From the NCBI GenBank assembly GCA_964447175.1, contig CAYURP010000020.1:1-51200 (forward strand): a stretch of DNA of 51,200 nucleotides, in the 5' to 3' direction. Below the pieces are notes generated by a model. The model saw only the letters and a list, made by a program, of their open reading frames with translations. It did no database searches and was not told the DNA's origin. This DNA is from CAYURP01 sp964447175 (lineage in GTDB: Bacteria > Zixibacteria > MSB-5A5 > SM23-73-2). How positions within the stretch are numbered: the stretch's first letter is position 1; each line of letters opens with the position of its first letter. Positions 24,947 to 33,895 of this stretch are shown here, in pieces. A program made the translations under genes and the position numbers.

Positions 24947-26191
24947 CAACCCATAGGCATCGCAGAGGATTTCTATAGGATGCTTAACCTTTATTGGGAG
25001 TTTTTGCTGTAGGAAGGTCTCCTCAAATCTCATCATACAGCCCGGACACCCGGAGACCAGGGTATCCACCGGTATCTTTTTTATATTTTTGAGTTTATGC
25101 TCCATTATCCCCTTGGATATATTGTAATATTTAAGATTAAACGACCCCCCACCCCCACAGCACCTATCTGCATCCTCCATTTCATGAAACTCTACATTGG
25201 GAAGGATCCTCAAAATGTTACGGGGTTCCTCTTTTATACCTTGTCCCCGATTTAAATGGCAGGGATCGTGATAGGTTATTTTATATTTCTTTCCGTCAAC
25301 AAAATCCTGCTTCAAGTCAACATGATTAGCTAAAAACTCAGATATATCATATACCGGCACATTGAATTTCCCAGCCTTCAAGAATTCTGGATATTCCTTT
25401 CTCAAGGTCAAACCACAGGAGGCACAGTTGTTAACTATGCAGTCGATATCCAATCTATTAAAGACCTCCAGGTTTCTTTCGGCATGCTTTAAACCAGTTT
25501 TAAAATCACCCGAATTATATATGGATGTACCGCAGCAGATCTGTTTATGGGGAATTACCACTTCGATGTCATTATGAGTCAAAACCTTGATCATTGCATC
25601 GGCTATGTTAGGATATACCATATTGGTTCCACACCCCACAAAATATCCCACCCTCATTTTGGGATTCTCAACTTTTATAACCTCTGGGTAGGAATCCATT
25701 ACTGTATTTTTTGCAATTTTCGGGTAGATCCTCTCCTTCCATCCTTGAGGAAAGGGCAAAAACAGTGTCAGCGGGTTTTTTTCAGGTAAAATCTTGTTAG
25801 CCAGAGTACCTAAAAATGTGGCCCATTTAGCCACTGGCGGCAAAAGCCTTCCCCGTTTTAAAAGGAACCTGAAGATCAATCTCTCAAGGTAGGTAAATTT
25901 ACCTCGCTCCACCAGCTCTGATCGGGCTGCCAGGATCAGATTATCTGCCCTCACCCCTGAGGGACAGGATTCCACACAGGATTTACAGTTCAAACAGATA
26001 GAGAGCCTTTTGCGAAAAACCTCGCTCAAATCGATCTTGCCATCTACAGCTGCTTCAATTAAGGCTATTCTTCCTCTGGGAGTGGCTGGTTCGTATCTGG
26101 TTTCAGCATAGACCGGACATACGGAAAGACAGGTTCCGCATTTCAAACATTTGGTCAATTGATCTTCATATTCTTTAACATATTTATACAT
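24944..26191 (-). CDS. GlcF-like (Fe-S)-binding oxidoreductase subunit with two CCG domains
   Basis: 415 residues. Two [4Fe-4S] ferredoxin motifs at the N-terminus (CLKCGTCLSVCPVY; CLNCKSCVESCPSG), then two CCG-type Cys domains: GCGTNMVYP...CCGTSIYN...NCASCG and DPCHLNRGQG...CCGGGGSFN...GCPGCMMRF. This is the layout of GlcF and of the heterodisulfide-reductase D-like electron-transfer subunits. It most likely accepts electrons from the FAD oxidase at 19643-21016. The two genes are separated by ~4 kb holding the racemase, dehydrogenase and an unrelated dockerin gene. It has its own promoter. Confidence 0.88.
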   Translation of the reverse strand: MYKYVKEYEDQLTKCLKCGTCLSVCPVYAETRYEPATPRGRIALIEAAVDGKIDLSEVFRKRLSICLNCKSCVESCPSGVRADNLILAARSELVERGKFTYLERLIFRFLLKRGRLLPPVAKWATFLGTLANKILPEKNPLTLFLPFPQGWKERIYPKIAKNTVMDSYPEVIKVENPKMRVGYFVGCGTNMVYPNIADAMIKVLTHNDIEVVIPHKQICCGTSIYNSGDFKTGLKHAERNLEVFNRLDIDCIVNNCASCGLTLRKEYPEFLKAGKFNVPVYDISEFLANHVDLKQDFVDGKKYKITYHDPCHLNRGQGIKEEPRNILRILPNVEFHEMEDADRCCGGGGSFNLKYYNISKGIMEHKLKNIKKIPVDTLVSGCPGCMMRFEETFLQQKLPIKVKHPIEILCDAYGL

Positions 26192-26220
26192 TTTGGTTCC
26201 TTATGACTAAAATTTTATCA

Positions 26221-26249
26221 AATATAAAATCCAAGACCTTTTTTGTCAA
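26221..26249 (-). promoter_or_regulatory. Promoter of the Fe-S subunit gene
   Basis: On the minus strand, TTGACA (26244-26249), 17-bp spacer, TATATT (26221-26226), about 30 bp before the start codon. Confidence 0.75.
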
Positions 26250-26478
26250 GCGACATTAATCCCGACCATTTACGTCTTAATTATATACGATTTAAATTCA
26301 CATTTTTCCGTAGAATTAATGGAAATCCTGCCGGGAAGGGTCTTATAAACTAAAAAACAGAGTGCCTGGACGAAAGATTGGAATTGACTTTTAAATTTTT
26401 TATATTACTTTATATAATGGCTTCGATATGTCTTATGCAATATAAAATATGTAGAACCCCAACCCAAAAGGAGAAAAG

Positions 26479-28536
26479 ATGAATACAAAATTGTGTGTGA
26501 TATTGTTAAATCTCTTTGTGTTCATACTGTTGGTAAGCAGTCCTCTGGTAAATGCTGACATCAATATGCCAGGGGGAGAAATCAGCGTAACCATACCTGT
26601 GGGCTCATACCAGATAAAAGATACCGAAACGGGTAACAAGGTTTGGGTTACCGACTACGGGCGTCTTTTAGTTCCAGGAAAACCCAACCTGCCCTCAAAG
26701 ATCTTCGCCATAGCCATTCCCCCTGGAGCTGTGGTGGCTGATGTTACCTTTGATATCGGTCAAGGCATAGTGCTTCCCGGAGAATATGAGATACCTCCCG
26801 CACCTCTCCCCAGAGTGATCGGACAGGAGGATCCGCTGATCTATGAACGAGACAAAAAGACGTATGAGGAAAACTACAGATCAGTCTACGGAACCGACAG
26901 TCCATATCCTTCTGAGATAGGAGAGTTCGTTCGCACCGCAGGTTATAGAAGGTACAACCTGGTGGACGTGAGAATAAACCCTTTCAGCTATCGTCCCCAA
27001 TCCGGTCAATTAACATATTATCCTGAAGTTACTATCAAAGTAAACTATAGTTTTCCCCGGGATTTCTCCTCAAAGGATATTGTTATTGACTACCTTCCCC
27101 GGGAGGAGAAAATTGCAGAGGAAATCATTTTAAATCACGATCGAGCTCAACTTTGGTATCCAGATGTTACTAAATTAGATGAAAGCTTTGACTTCGTTAT
27201 CATCACCACAGATTTACTAATCGCTGCTGTAGATACCCTAGCGGATTGGGAGACTGAAAAGGGGAAAAGCGTAAAGGTGGTTACCACCTCCTGGATTGAT
27301 TCCAACTATGAGGGTTATGATCTAGCCCAGAAGATCAGGAACTTCCTGCGAGAGAAATACCCTTCCGGAGAATGGGGCATTGAGGATGTGATTCTGGTAG
27401 GTGACTACGATAACCCACCTATGCGCCGCACCTGGCAGGATCTGGGATATGGTATGCCGGAGACCGACTATTATTATGCGGAACTTTCTCTTCCGGACAG
27501 TCTATCCTGGGATATCAACGGGAATCATCAGTGGGGTGAGGATGCTGACTTAGTGGATTTTTATAACGAGGTTAACGTGGGAAGGATACCCTGGAGCTCA
27601 CATTCCATCGTTTTGCCCATATGTGAGAAGTCAATTGCTTATGAGCAGAACAATGATCCCTCCTTTAAGAAAAACATCCTTCTTTTAGGAGCCTTCTTCT
27701 GGGATGACACCGACAATGCAGTTCTGATGGAAGCCAAGGCGAACCAGCTCTGGATGTCTGATTGGATGATGACCCGAATGTACGAACAAGGGCATTCCTC
27801 CTATCCTTCTGACTATGATTTGAGGTTTAATACCGTTAAAAACATCTGGTCCTCCGGTAAGTTTGCCTTTGTGAACTGGGCTGGTCACGGCTCACCATAC
27901 TCTGCCCACATTTTGTATTCCACGGGCGCGGCTTTTGTTTCCACCTCCACCTGCACTTACCTTAATGACGATTATCCGTCAATTATCTTTGCCGACGCCT
28001 GCAGCAACTCCGATACAGACTATAACAATCTGGGAAAAAACATGATAAAACAAGGTGCGGTTGGTTTTCTGGGTGCCACCAAGGTTGCCTATGGATGCGG
28101 AGACTGGAACGATCCCTATGATGGCTCCAGCCAATCGCTGGACTACTTTTTCACCACCTGTGTTACATCGGGAGATTATACCCAGGGCCAAGCTCATCAA
28201 TGGGCTCTGAGAAAGATGTATACCTATGGCCTGTGGTATATGGATAAGTATGAAACTTTCGAGTGGGGAGCTCTCTGGGGCAACCCTGATCTTAAGCTTG
28301 AGTGTACATACATCTGTGGTGACTGCAATTTCGATCAAGAAGTTACTATTGGAGACGTGGTCTATCTGGTTAACTATGTGTTCAGAAGTGGTCCCCCTCC
28401 TAATCCTCTAAGTGCGGGTGAAGTGAATTGCGATGGGGATGTCAATATTTCGGATGCTGTTTATCTGGTGAACTATGTTCTCAAAGGTGGTCCTCCTCCC
28501 CAGGATACTGATAGTGACGGCACCCCGGATTGTTAG
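26479..28536 (+). CDS. Secreted C25 (gingipain-like) cysteine peptidase with dockerin
   Basis: 685 residues with a signal peptide and a strong AAAAGGAG ribosome site. The N-terminal ~230 residues resemble the gingipain propeptide/beta-sandwich (GRLLVPGKPNLPSKIFAIAI; YPEVTIKVNYSF). The catalytic C25 domain follows: VIITTDLLI, ILVGDYDNPP-like strand, VGRIPW, then His470 in WAGHGSP and Cys508 in FADACSNS, the expected His/Cys dyad. The C-terminus is a complete two-half dockerin (GDCNFDQEVTIGDVVYLVNY; GEVNCDGDVNISDAVYLVNY) plus a short TDSDGTPDC tail. Exported peptidase, probably held in an extracellular complex or on the surface. Single gene, opposite to its neighbours. Confidence 0.9.
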   Translation: MNTKLCVILLNLFVFILLVSSPLVNADINMPGGEISVTIPVGSYQIKDTETGNKVWVTDYGRLLVPGKPNLPSKIFAIAIPPGAVVADVTFDIGQGIVLPGEYEIPPAPLPRVIGQEDPLIYERDKKTYEENYRSVYGTDSPYPSEIGEFVRTAGYRRYNLVDVRINPFSYRPQSGQLTYYPEVTIKVNYSFPRDFSSKDIVIDYLPREEKIAEEIILNHDRAQLWYPDVTKLDESFDFVIITTDLLIAAVDTLADWETEKGKSVKVVTTSWIDSNYEGYDLAQKIRNFLREKYPSGEWGIEDVILVGDYDNPPMRRTWQDLGYGMPETDYYYAELSLPDSLSWDINGNHQWGEDADLVDFYNEVNVGRIPWSSHSIVLPICEKSIAYEQNNDPSFKKNILLLGAFFWDDTDNAVLMEAKANQLWMSDWMMTRMYEQGHSSYPSDYDLRFNTVKNIWSSGKFAFVNWAGHGSPYSAHILYSTGAAFVSTSTCTYLNDDYPSIIFADACSNSDTDYNNLGKNMIKQGAVGFLGATKVAYGCGDWNDPYDGSSQSLDYFFTTCVTSGDYTQGQAHQWALRKMYTYGLWYMDKYETFEWGALWGNPDLKLECTYICGDCNFDQEVTIGDVVYLVNYVFRSGPPPNPLSAGEVNCDGDVNISDAVYLVNYVLKGGPPPQDTDSDGTPDC

Positions 28537-28605
28537 TCTGGATATTTAAATATCTGATTAATACAGAAGAGTGAAACAAAAGTTTTTAGTTTGAAACATT
28601 AAAAT

Positions 28606-28636
28606 GGTAGCACAAGTTGAGACAGCTTGTGCTACC
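28606..28636. repeat. GTAG...CTAC hairpin between convergent genes
   Basis: 11-bp perfect stem ggtagcacaag/cttgtgctacc with a 9-base loop. It belongs to the GTAG-type palindromes of the window and could also serve as a terminator for the C25 peptidase gene. Confidence 0.8.
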
Positions 28637-28738
28637 TAAAAATAGATTTTTTGAGTTTGTTACCCACATTGAGTTCGATATGGGGCTATTGAATGGCCAG
28701 GAAAAGGCAACCTACTTTGCCCCCAAGGTGGATTTATT

Positions 28739-31471
28739 TTATTTAAGATAAAGCAGTTTTTTTGTTTGTGCCTGCTCTCCGGTTTTAAGTCGATAAAAAT
28801 AAACTCCGCTGGAAACCTCCTGGCCTGACTCATCCTTTCCATCCCAGGTGATTTGATAATGTCCGGGTAACTTGTCCTCATTCACCAAAGTCTTTATTCT
28901 CTGTCCTAAAACATTATAAATAGCGAGGGCGGTGGGAATGGGGCTATGAACTGTTGACTGTGAACTATTGACTGGGGGTGGGGAAATGGTGAAGGGGATC
29001 AGGGTGGTGGAGTTAAAGGGATTGGGGTAGTTCTGGGAAAGACAAAACTCAGATGCCACCTGGTGCACGATCTCCTCTTCCACCCCAACCTCAGGTCGGT
29101 AGGTTAATATGCTGGCATAGATATCAAAGCCATGACCTAAAATCCTGTTGTCCATCCACACAGTAAAAAGACAGGTAAGAGACACGGCATTATCCGAACT
29201 CATCTGCAGAGAATTTTCGGGGTTATGAACAATCGTGTTGCTATCAATGGGGGTTCCATCCAGGTAGAATTTCTGGTAATAGATGTTGGGATTTCCATCT
29301 CTATAGTCGGTCCAGGTTACCACAAAGAAGGTATCCTCATCCACGGACACTCCCGGGTCCTGGGGATGGCTTGAGGTATCATCGGTAACCAGGATATTGC
29401 TGCCCTGAGGATTCCCTGCAGCATTGTAAACCTGAGCATAAACTGCTGGTGAGAAGCGGGATTCAATCCAGGTTACAACGAAATATCCATCATCTTTTTT
29501 CATATCTATATCGAATTCCGATTCCACCGGATTAGCTACATCCTGGTGCAGGGCAAAATTATCTCCCTTTTTCCCACCTGAGAAGTTATACAATTGAAGG
29601 AAAATCCTTTGCTGGCTATCTCTTCTATCATACCAGGCCAATGCGAAATTACCCCACCAGTCCATTGCCACTTCAGGGTAAAGGTGATCCATTGTCTGGC
29701 CATCGTCGTTCACTTTAAAAGATGAATCATCCGGATCGCCATCGGATTGAAACAACTGGGCATAGATATTTTTTACCCCTGATTCTACTCCGCACCAGAC
29801 CACCACGAATTTACCAAACCAATCCACAGCACAGGATGGATTGGTGCTGACCAAAAGCCCCTGGTATCTATTGACTTTAAAGTTGCCACTCTGAAGTGTT
29901 CCCCCGTAATCGATTCTTTGCCCATAGATATTTTGCCCATCTCTGCTGTCCTGCCACACAACCACCGATACCCCCGATGGAGACACTCCAATATCCGGAT
30001 ATTTCTGGGGCAAAAGCTGGGAATTATCATTCACCTTAAATTCACCAAAAGCCACGTCCCCATTTTGCATGAACTTTTTCACATAAATATCAGAGCCATC
30101 TTTTAAGTTCCCTCTTCTTTGATCTTCCCAGACAACCACCATCTTCCCGCTCTGATCTGTGGCCACCCGGGGCAATCTTTGCATAGCCCCGGTTTGATCA
30201 TCGTTTACCTTGAGAGTAGATCCCTTGGCAACATCACCCGGTCCCATCATCTGAGCATAGACATCAAAATCATAATCCTGGGCATGCCTCCAAGAGACCA
30301 CGTAATTCCCGGACTCATTTATGGAGATGGAGGTTTTTTCCACCTCCGGGAGAGAATCAGCTATGACCATATTTGGTCCTAAGTTATTGCCATCGGTGTC
30401 ATATTTTTGTACATACAGGGATGGAAGGTCTTTTCTGTAATCGGCCCAAGCTATGATGAATTTACCACTGCTATCAGCTACTATATCCGGGTCTATCTGA
30501 AGATCAACTCCGGTGTTGACCTTTTTATCTACGGTTTTTGGCGTTCCATCCCAAAAGAAGAGCCGGGCATAGATGTCCTCATTCCCATTTCTCAAATCTA
30601 TCCAGGTTATCATAAAATCTTTGTTCTTGCCGAAAGCAACTCTGGGCTGATACTGGATCTCCGTGCCAACGTCCGTATTGGCAATCGTGTTGCTCCCCAA
30701 CGAACTTCCATCCGAATCATAACGTTGAAAATATATATCCTTATCTCCATCCCGGTAATCGTTCCAGACAATAACAAAAACACCACTGGTATCAGAAGCA
30801 ACAGATGGCGATTCAGGCAAGACAGCAGCCCCGTCATTCACCTTAATAGTTGATCCTGAAGAGTCTCCTGATGCGTCAAATCTTTTAGCATAGACATTGA
30901 CTCCTTCGCTCATATCTTTCCAGACAACAACAAATCCCTGGTCAGGGAAAGTTGCCACAACTGGCTTGATTAAAGAAGGGTTAGGTATCTGGATTCCATT
31001 GACCTGTATGGGTGAACCATTTGGGGAAAGGTTCGGATTAAATTTCTGGGCATAGATATTCTGTTCCTCCTCCTCCACCCAAACCACAACGAAGCTTGAG
31101 TCCTCTAATCTGGCCACATCAGGATCAAGTTGATCAGAAAAATCTATCCCCTGTGGAATCTCAAAGTTAGCCCCTACAGCTGTTCTAGAGGAATCCAGTT
31201 TCTGGGCATAGATATCCCAGTCCCCGTTTCGCTCGTCCTGCCAGACAACTATAAAGCTCCCATCTTTGAAAATCGCTACTGAGGGAGATCTCTGATCAAA
31301 AGTACTGGGATAGTTTTCCTGGTTAACCTGAAAATCCGACACGTCCAGAAAGTCCCTATTCCATTGGAAGTGATCAGATTCCTTAAAGGAACCTCCCAAA
31401 ACGGAAATGCTTGAGCTCAGAAAAACCAACGAAACAATGTAAAAAACGATTTTTGAGAATCTTTTAATCAT
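28739..31471 (-). CDS. Secreted 14-repeat propeller-like protein with type A-like C-terminal sorting domain
   Basis: 910 residues from ATG 31471, chosen because GAGGTAAAGG sits just upstream; the frame extends to 31510 without a ribosome site. After a signal peptide come 14 copies of a ~50-60-residue repeat centred on FVVVWxDxRxGxxDIYAQ, each spaced by ...xKVND...P.VA. Fourteen would suit two seven-bladed beta-propellers. The C-terminus begins LSQNYPNPFNSTTLIPFTI and ends with GVYFYRLKTGEQAQTKKLLYLK, the FlgD-like/type A sorting-domain pattern of type IX-exported proteins in the FCB group. An unusual PPPVNSSQSTVHSPIP insertion splits this domain and is encoded by a period-7 repeat. Probably surface-attached or released. 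Confidence 0.8.
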   Translation of the reverse strand: MIKRFSKIVFYIVSLVFLSSSISVLGGSFKESDHFQWNRDFLDVSDFQVNQENYPSTFDQRSPSVAIFKDGSFIVVWQDERNGDWDIYAQKLDSSRTAVGANFEIPQGIDFSDQLDPDVARLEDSSFVVVWVEEEEQNIYAQKFNPNLSPNGSPIQVNGIQIPNPSLIKPVVATFPDQGFVVVWKDMSEGVNVYAKRFDASGDSSGSTIKVNDGAAVLPESPSVASDTSGVFVIVWNDYRDGDKDIYFQRYDSDGSSLGSNTIANTDVGTEIQYQPRVAFGKNKDFMITWIDLRNGNEDIYARLFFWDGTPKTVDKKVNTGVDLQIDPDIVADSSGKFIIAWADYRKDLPSLYVQKYDTDGNNLGPNMVIADSLPEVEKTSISINESGNYVVSWRHAQDYDFDVYAQMMGPGDVAKGSTLKVNDDQTGAMQRLPRVATDQSGKMVVVWEDQRRGNLKDGSDIYVKKFMQNGDVAFGEFKVNDNSQLLPQKYPDIGVSPSGVSVVVWQDSRDGQNIYGQRIDYGGTLQSGNFKVNRYQGLLVSTNPSCAVDWFGKFVVVWCGVESGVKNIYAQLFQSDGDPDDSSFKVNDDGQTMDHLYPEVAMDWWGNFALAWYDRRDSQQRIFLQLYNFSGGKKGDNFALHQDVANPVESEFDIDMKKDDGYFVVTWIESRFSPAVYAQVYNAAGNPQGSNILVTDDTSSHPQDPGVSVDEDTFFVVTWTDYRDGNPNIYYQKFYLDGTPIDSNTIVHNPENSLQMSSDNAVSLTCLFTVWMDNRILGHGFDIYASILTYRPEVGVEEEIVHQVASEFCLSQNYPNPFNSTTLIPFTISPPPVNSSQSTVHSPIPTALAIYNVLGQRIKTLVNEDKLPGHYQITWDGKDESGQEVSSGVYFYRLKTGEQAQTKKLLYLK
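28947..28974 (-). repeat. Period-7 repeat inside the sorting domain of the 14-repeat protein
   Basis: Plus-strand heptamers tgaactg, ttgactg, tgaacta, ttgactg in perfect register. They encode most of the VNSSQSTVHS insertion. Confidence 0.8.
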
Positions 31472-31584
31472 AACCTTTACCTCTTTTTTTGTTTTGTCGT
31501 CATCCTCCAATTGAGCTTAAGACAAACATTTCAAGTAACCCTTTCCTATTCGTTTAGCTTATAGAAAAATATGAATTTTCAGTT

Positions 31585-31614
31585 ATTACACAACAGATTC
31601 TTTTTAATCTTCAA
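31585..31614 (-). promoter_or_regulatory. Candidate promoter of the 14-repeat protein gene
   Basis: TTGAAG (31609-31614), 18-bp spacer, TGTAAT (31585-31590) on the minus strand, ~110 bp before the chosen ATG. Weaker than the other promoters listed. Confidence 0.35.
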
Positions 31615-31648
31615 TAATTATTCTCGCTACATTTTGTCTTTATATTAT

Positions 31649-32587
31649 TCATTTTATCGCCTCTATTAAATTCTTGGAAACTTTTGTCTTTTTGATCTCA
31701 GATGAGATACGAGTGGGCGAAATAAACCCATCAGGGATTATTATCTTTTTGCAATATGACAGTGGAACCTCTTCAAAGTACGGGTTTTCTATTTTCACAT
31801 TTTTCATTTTCCCTGAAAACACCTCTTCTGGATCTGCCCGATGTTTATGGCTTTTTCTCCACTTTTCGGAGATGAATTTAGTTTTTTCACTTGCCACATA
31901 AAACGGAATCCCTAATTCCTCAGCCAGAAGTGACAGACTATAGGTTCCCACCTTATTCACAAAGCTTTTCTCCGATATGGAATCTGCTCCCACTAAAACC
32001 ATGTCACATTCCTTAATATAAAGACTCAAGGCAGCATCTATTACCAGGGTAATGGGAATGCCCATTTTCCCTAAACTTTCTGCCAGTTTTCTTCCCTCAA
32101 ACATAGGTCTTGATTCGGAGACCACCACCTTAAACCTTTTTCGTTTCTCTTTTGCTTTTTTTAGGATGGAGAATACCGCTTTTGAAAAGCTGTAAATTAA
32201 TATAGTACAGCCGTTGAAAATCAAAGTCTGTCCGATTTCAGCCACATCCTCCAGGGATTTCAATGAGTTCTTGTGAAATTCCCGTGCCTTTTCCCTCACC
32301 ATATTATTGAGCTGATCTGAGGTGAATCCATTTTTATTCTCCTCGACGGCAACCACAATGGAGTTAACCAGGTTGAAGATGGGAGCCATATCCGGCTGAG
32401 CAGAGATTAATGCTTTTCCCACTTTTAATAAGTTTAAATAATACGATGAGGTGGTTTTGGCTTTATTCTTTTGAGAAAAAAGAGTAATGGCATTGGCTGC
32501 TTTTCGGGAGATAAGGGAAGCCCCGGACAGGTTATCCTCTTTTATTTCCCTGATCAGGTCCTGGTATCCCCGGTTTTTACGGGGCAT
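31649..32587 (-). CDS. eIF-2B alpha/beta/delta-related protein (ribose-1,5-bisphosphate isomerase-like)
   Basis: 312 residues. A helical N-terminal part is followed by the Rossmann-like domain of eIF2B/MtnA-type sugar-phosphate isomerases: NGCTILIYSFSKAVFSIL, VVVSESRPMFEGRKLA, ITLVIDAAL, MVLVGADSI, NKVGTYSLSLLAEELGIPFYV and the C-terminal NPYFEEVPLSY. In archaea, close relatives isomerise ribose-1,5-bisphosphate in nucleotide salvage; bacterial versions are less studied. No RuBisCO or AMP phosphorylase is in the window, so the substrate is open. It starts within the last 34 bp of the RNase gene and is translationally coupled to it. Confidence 0.78.
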   Translation of the reverse strand: MPRKNRGYQDLIREIKEDNLSGASLISRKAANAITLFSQKNKAKTTSSYYLNLLKVGKALISAQPDMAPIFNLVNSIVVAVEENKNGFTSDQLNNMVREKAREFHKNSLKSLEDVAEIGQTLIFNGCTILIYSFSKAVFSILKKAKEKRKRFKVVVSESRPMFEGRKLAESLGKMGIPITLVIDAALSLYIKECDMVLVGADSISEKSFVNKVGTYSLSLLAEELGIPFYVASEKTKFISEKWRKSHKHRADPEEVFSGKMKNVKIENPYFEEVPLSYCKKIIIPDGFISPTRISSEIKKTKVSKNLIEAIK

Positions 32588-33255
32588 AATACTTTCCCGG
32601 TATTTTTAAAATGAAGTTTTGCGAATCTTGCTAGGTTTTCTTTTCCCTTTTCCTGGACTAATTTTTTTGCTGTCTCATCTACCGAAGCCGATGCTCCCTT
32701 GTTCAAAATCAATCCGGCCTTTTCTGATAGCTGTTCCAATCTGCGTAAGAATTCAGCCCGGGCGATAATCGAGGCAGAAGCTACTGCCAGATCCCTTTCG
32801 CCCCGGACAATCTGCTTTAAGTTGATTTTCTTGCCTTTCTCCAGCAGGGCGTTTTTTATGTATCTTTCGTCCCCGAACTGGTCTGAGATTGCCCTGGTAC
32901 AATCCACCTGCAGCAGGATGTTCTCTATCACTCGAGCGTGCCCCCAGGCTAAAATCCGGTTAAGGTTTTTCATCCTCTCGTAAAGAAGATTATACTTTTC
33001 CGGACCGATCACCACTACCGAGTAAAGACAATGGGAGCGGATCTGGTAGTCCAGTTTTTTAATCACATTATCTGATATTTTTTTGCTGTCCCTTATTCCC
33101 AGATACCTCATCTTATGCCAGCTTTTCTGATCCAGGTATACCCCGGCGATCACCAGCGGTCCGAAGTAATCCCCTTTTCCGGATTCATCCGTTCCAATCC
33201 AGCTGGTATCAGTTCTTAATTTTCTTTTTTTGACCTTTGTATCTTTATTTTCCAT
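32554..33255 (-). CDS. rnhC: Ribonuclease HIII-like RNase H
   Basis: 233 residues from ATG 33255; a TTG nine bases upstream is less likely. The signature GTDESGKGDYFGPLV is that of RNase HIII rather than HII (which has DExGRG.xAGP). The remaining acidic residues are seen in GIRDSKK and ISDQFGD, and the family helix RGERDLAVASASIIAR is present. It would cleave RNA in RNA-DNA hybrids during replication and repair. It lacks the N-terminal TBP-like substrate-binding domain of typical ~300-residue RNase HIII proteins, having only a ~20-residue basic tail instead. Cotranscribed with the eIF2B-related gene downstream and probably with EF-P upstream (36 bp gap). Confidence 0.82.
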   Translation of the reverse strand: MENKDTKVKKRKLRTDTSWIGTDESGKGDYFGPLVIAGVYLDQKSWHKMRYLGIRDSKKISDNVIKKLDYQIRSHCLYSVVVIGPEKYNLLYERMKNLNRILAWGHARVIENILLQVDCTRAISDQFGDERYIKNALLEKGKKINLKQIVRGERDLAVASASIIARAEFLRRLEQLSEKAGLILNKGASASVDETAKKLVQEKGKENLARFAKLHFKNTGKVLCPVKTGDTRT

Positions 33256-33291
33256 CTTTTTCAAATTTTTTTATGCTTGATCAACCAAATT

Positions 33292-33849
33292 TTACGCCCT
33301 CTCTATGTATTCGCCAGTGCGGGTGTCCACTTTCACATGCTCGCCCTCCTTGACAAATAAAGGAACCTTTACCTTAAGTCCCGTCTCCAGGGTGGCGCTT
33401 TTCATGATGTTGGTAACCGAGTCCCCTTTGACCGCAGGCTCAGTGGATGTGATCTTCAAAACCACAGAAGTGGGAAGGTCCAGGTTTAAAGGATTACCTT
33501 CGAAGAAAAGAATTTTATATTCATCGTTTTCCTTTAGATACCATCTGGAATCCCCCAGCTGTTCACCGGTCAGGGTGATCTGCTCATACGTTTTTGAATC
33601 CATGAAGACATATTCTTTCTCCGAGGAATACAAAAACTGCATGATCCTATCCTGAAAATCGGGCTCCTCAAAAGTTTCACCAGCGGAGAAGGTCCTCTCC
33701 AGCACAGCACCGGTCTTTAGATTTTTCAGTTTGGTCCGCACAAAAGCTCTTCTTTGAGCGGTGCGTGCATGTTGAAAATCTACTATGAAATACGGTTCAC
33801 CATCGATTTTAATCCTTAATCCTTTGCGAAAATCTGTTGTCGAGAGCAT
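33292..33849 (-). CDS. efp: Translation elongation factor P with unusual tip residue
   Basis: 185 residues, the usual three-domain EF-P length. It starts FRKGLRIKIDGEPYFIVDFQ and ends with the domain III segment VKVPLFVKEGEHVKVDTRTGEYIERA. EF-P rescues ribosomes stalled at polyproline. In most bacteria the domain I loop is PGKGxAF or PGRGxAF with a modified Lys/Arg at its tip; here the loop reads HARTAQRRAFVR, placing Gln32 at that position. I confirmed the codons (CAA AGA AGA after GCT) in the DNA. The ribosome site GGGAGGAGG is strong. No EpmA/EpmB-, EarP- or YmfI-like modifying gene is in the window. Confidence 0.93.
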   Translation of the reverse strand: MLSTTDFRKGLRIKIDGEPYFIVDFQHARTAQRRAFVRTKLKNLKTGAVLERTFSAGETFEEPDFQDRIMQFLYSSEKEYVFMDSKTYEQITLTGEQLGDSRWYLKENDEYKILFFEGNPLNLDLPTSVVLKITSTEPAVKGDSVTNIMKSATLETGLKVKVPLFVKEGEHVKVDTRTGEYIERA

Positions 33850-33895
33850 AACCTCCTCCCAATAGGTTCAAGATCGACCTCTCATATTTTTCATC

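Noticed and set aside
26384..26418. Promoter for the C25 peptidase gene (TTGACT ... TATAAT)
   Set aside because: The spacer between the two boxes is 23 bp, too long; a promoter is probably here but I cannot place it confidently.
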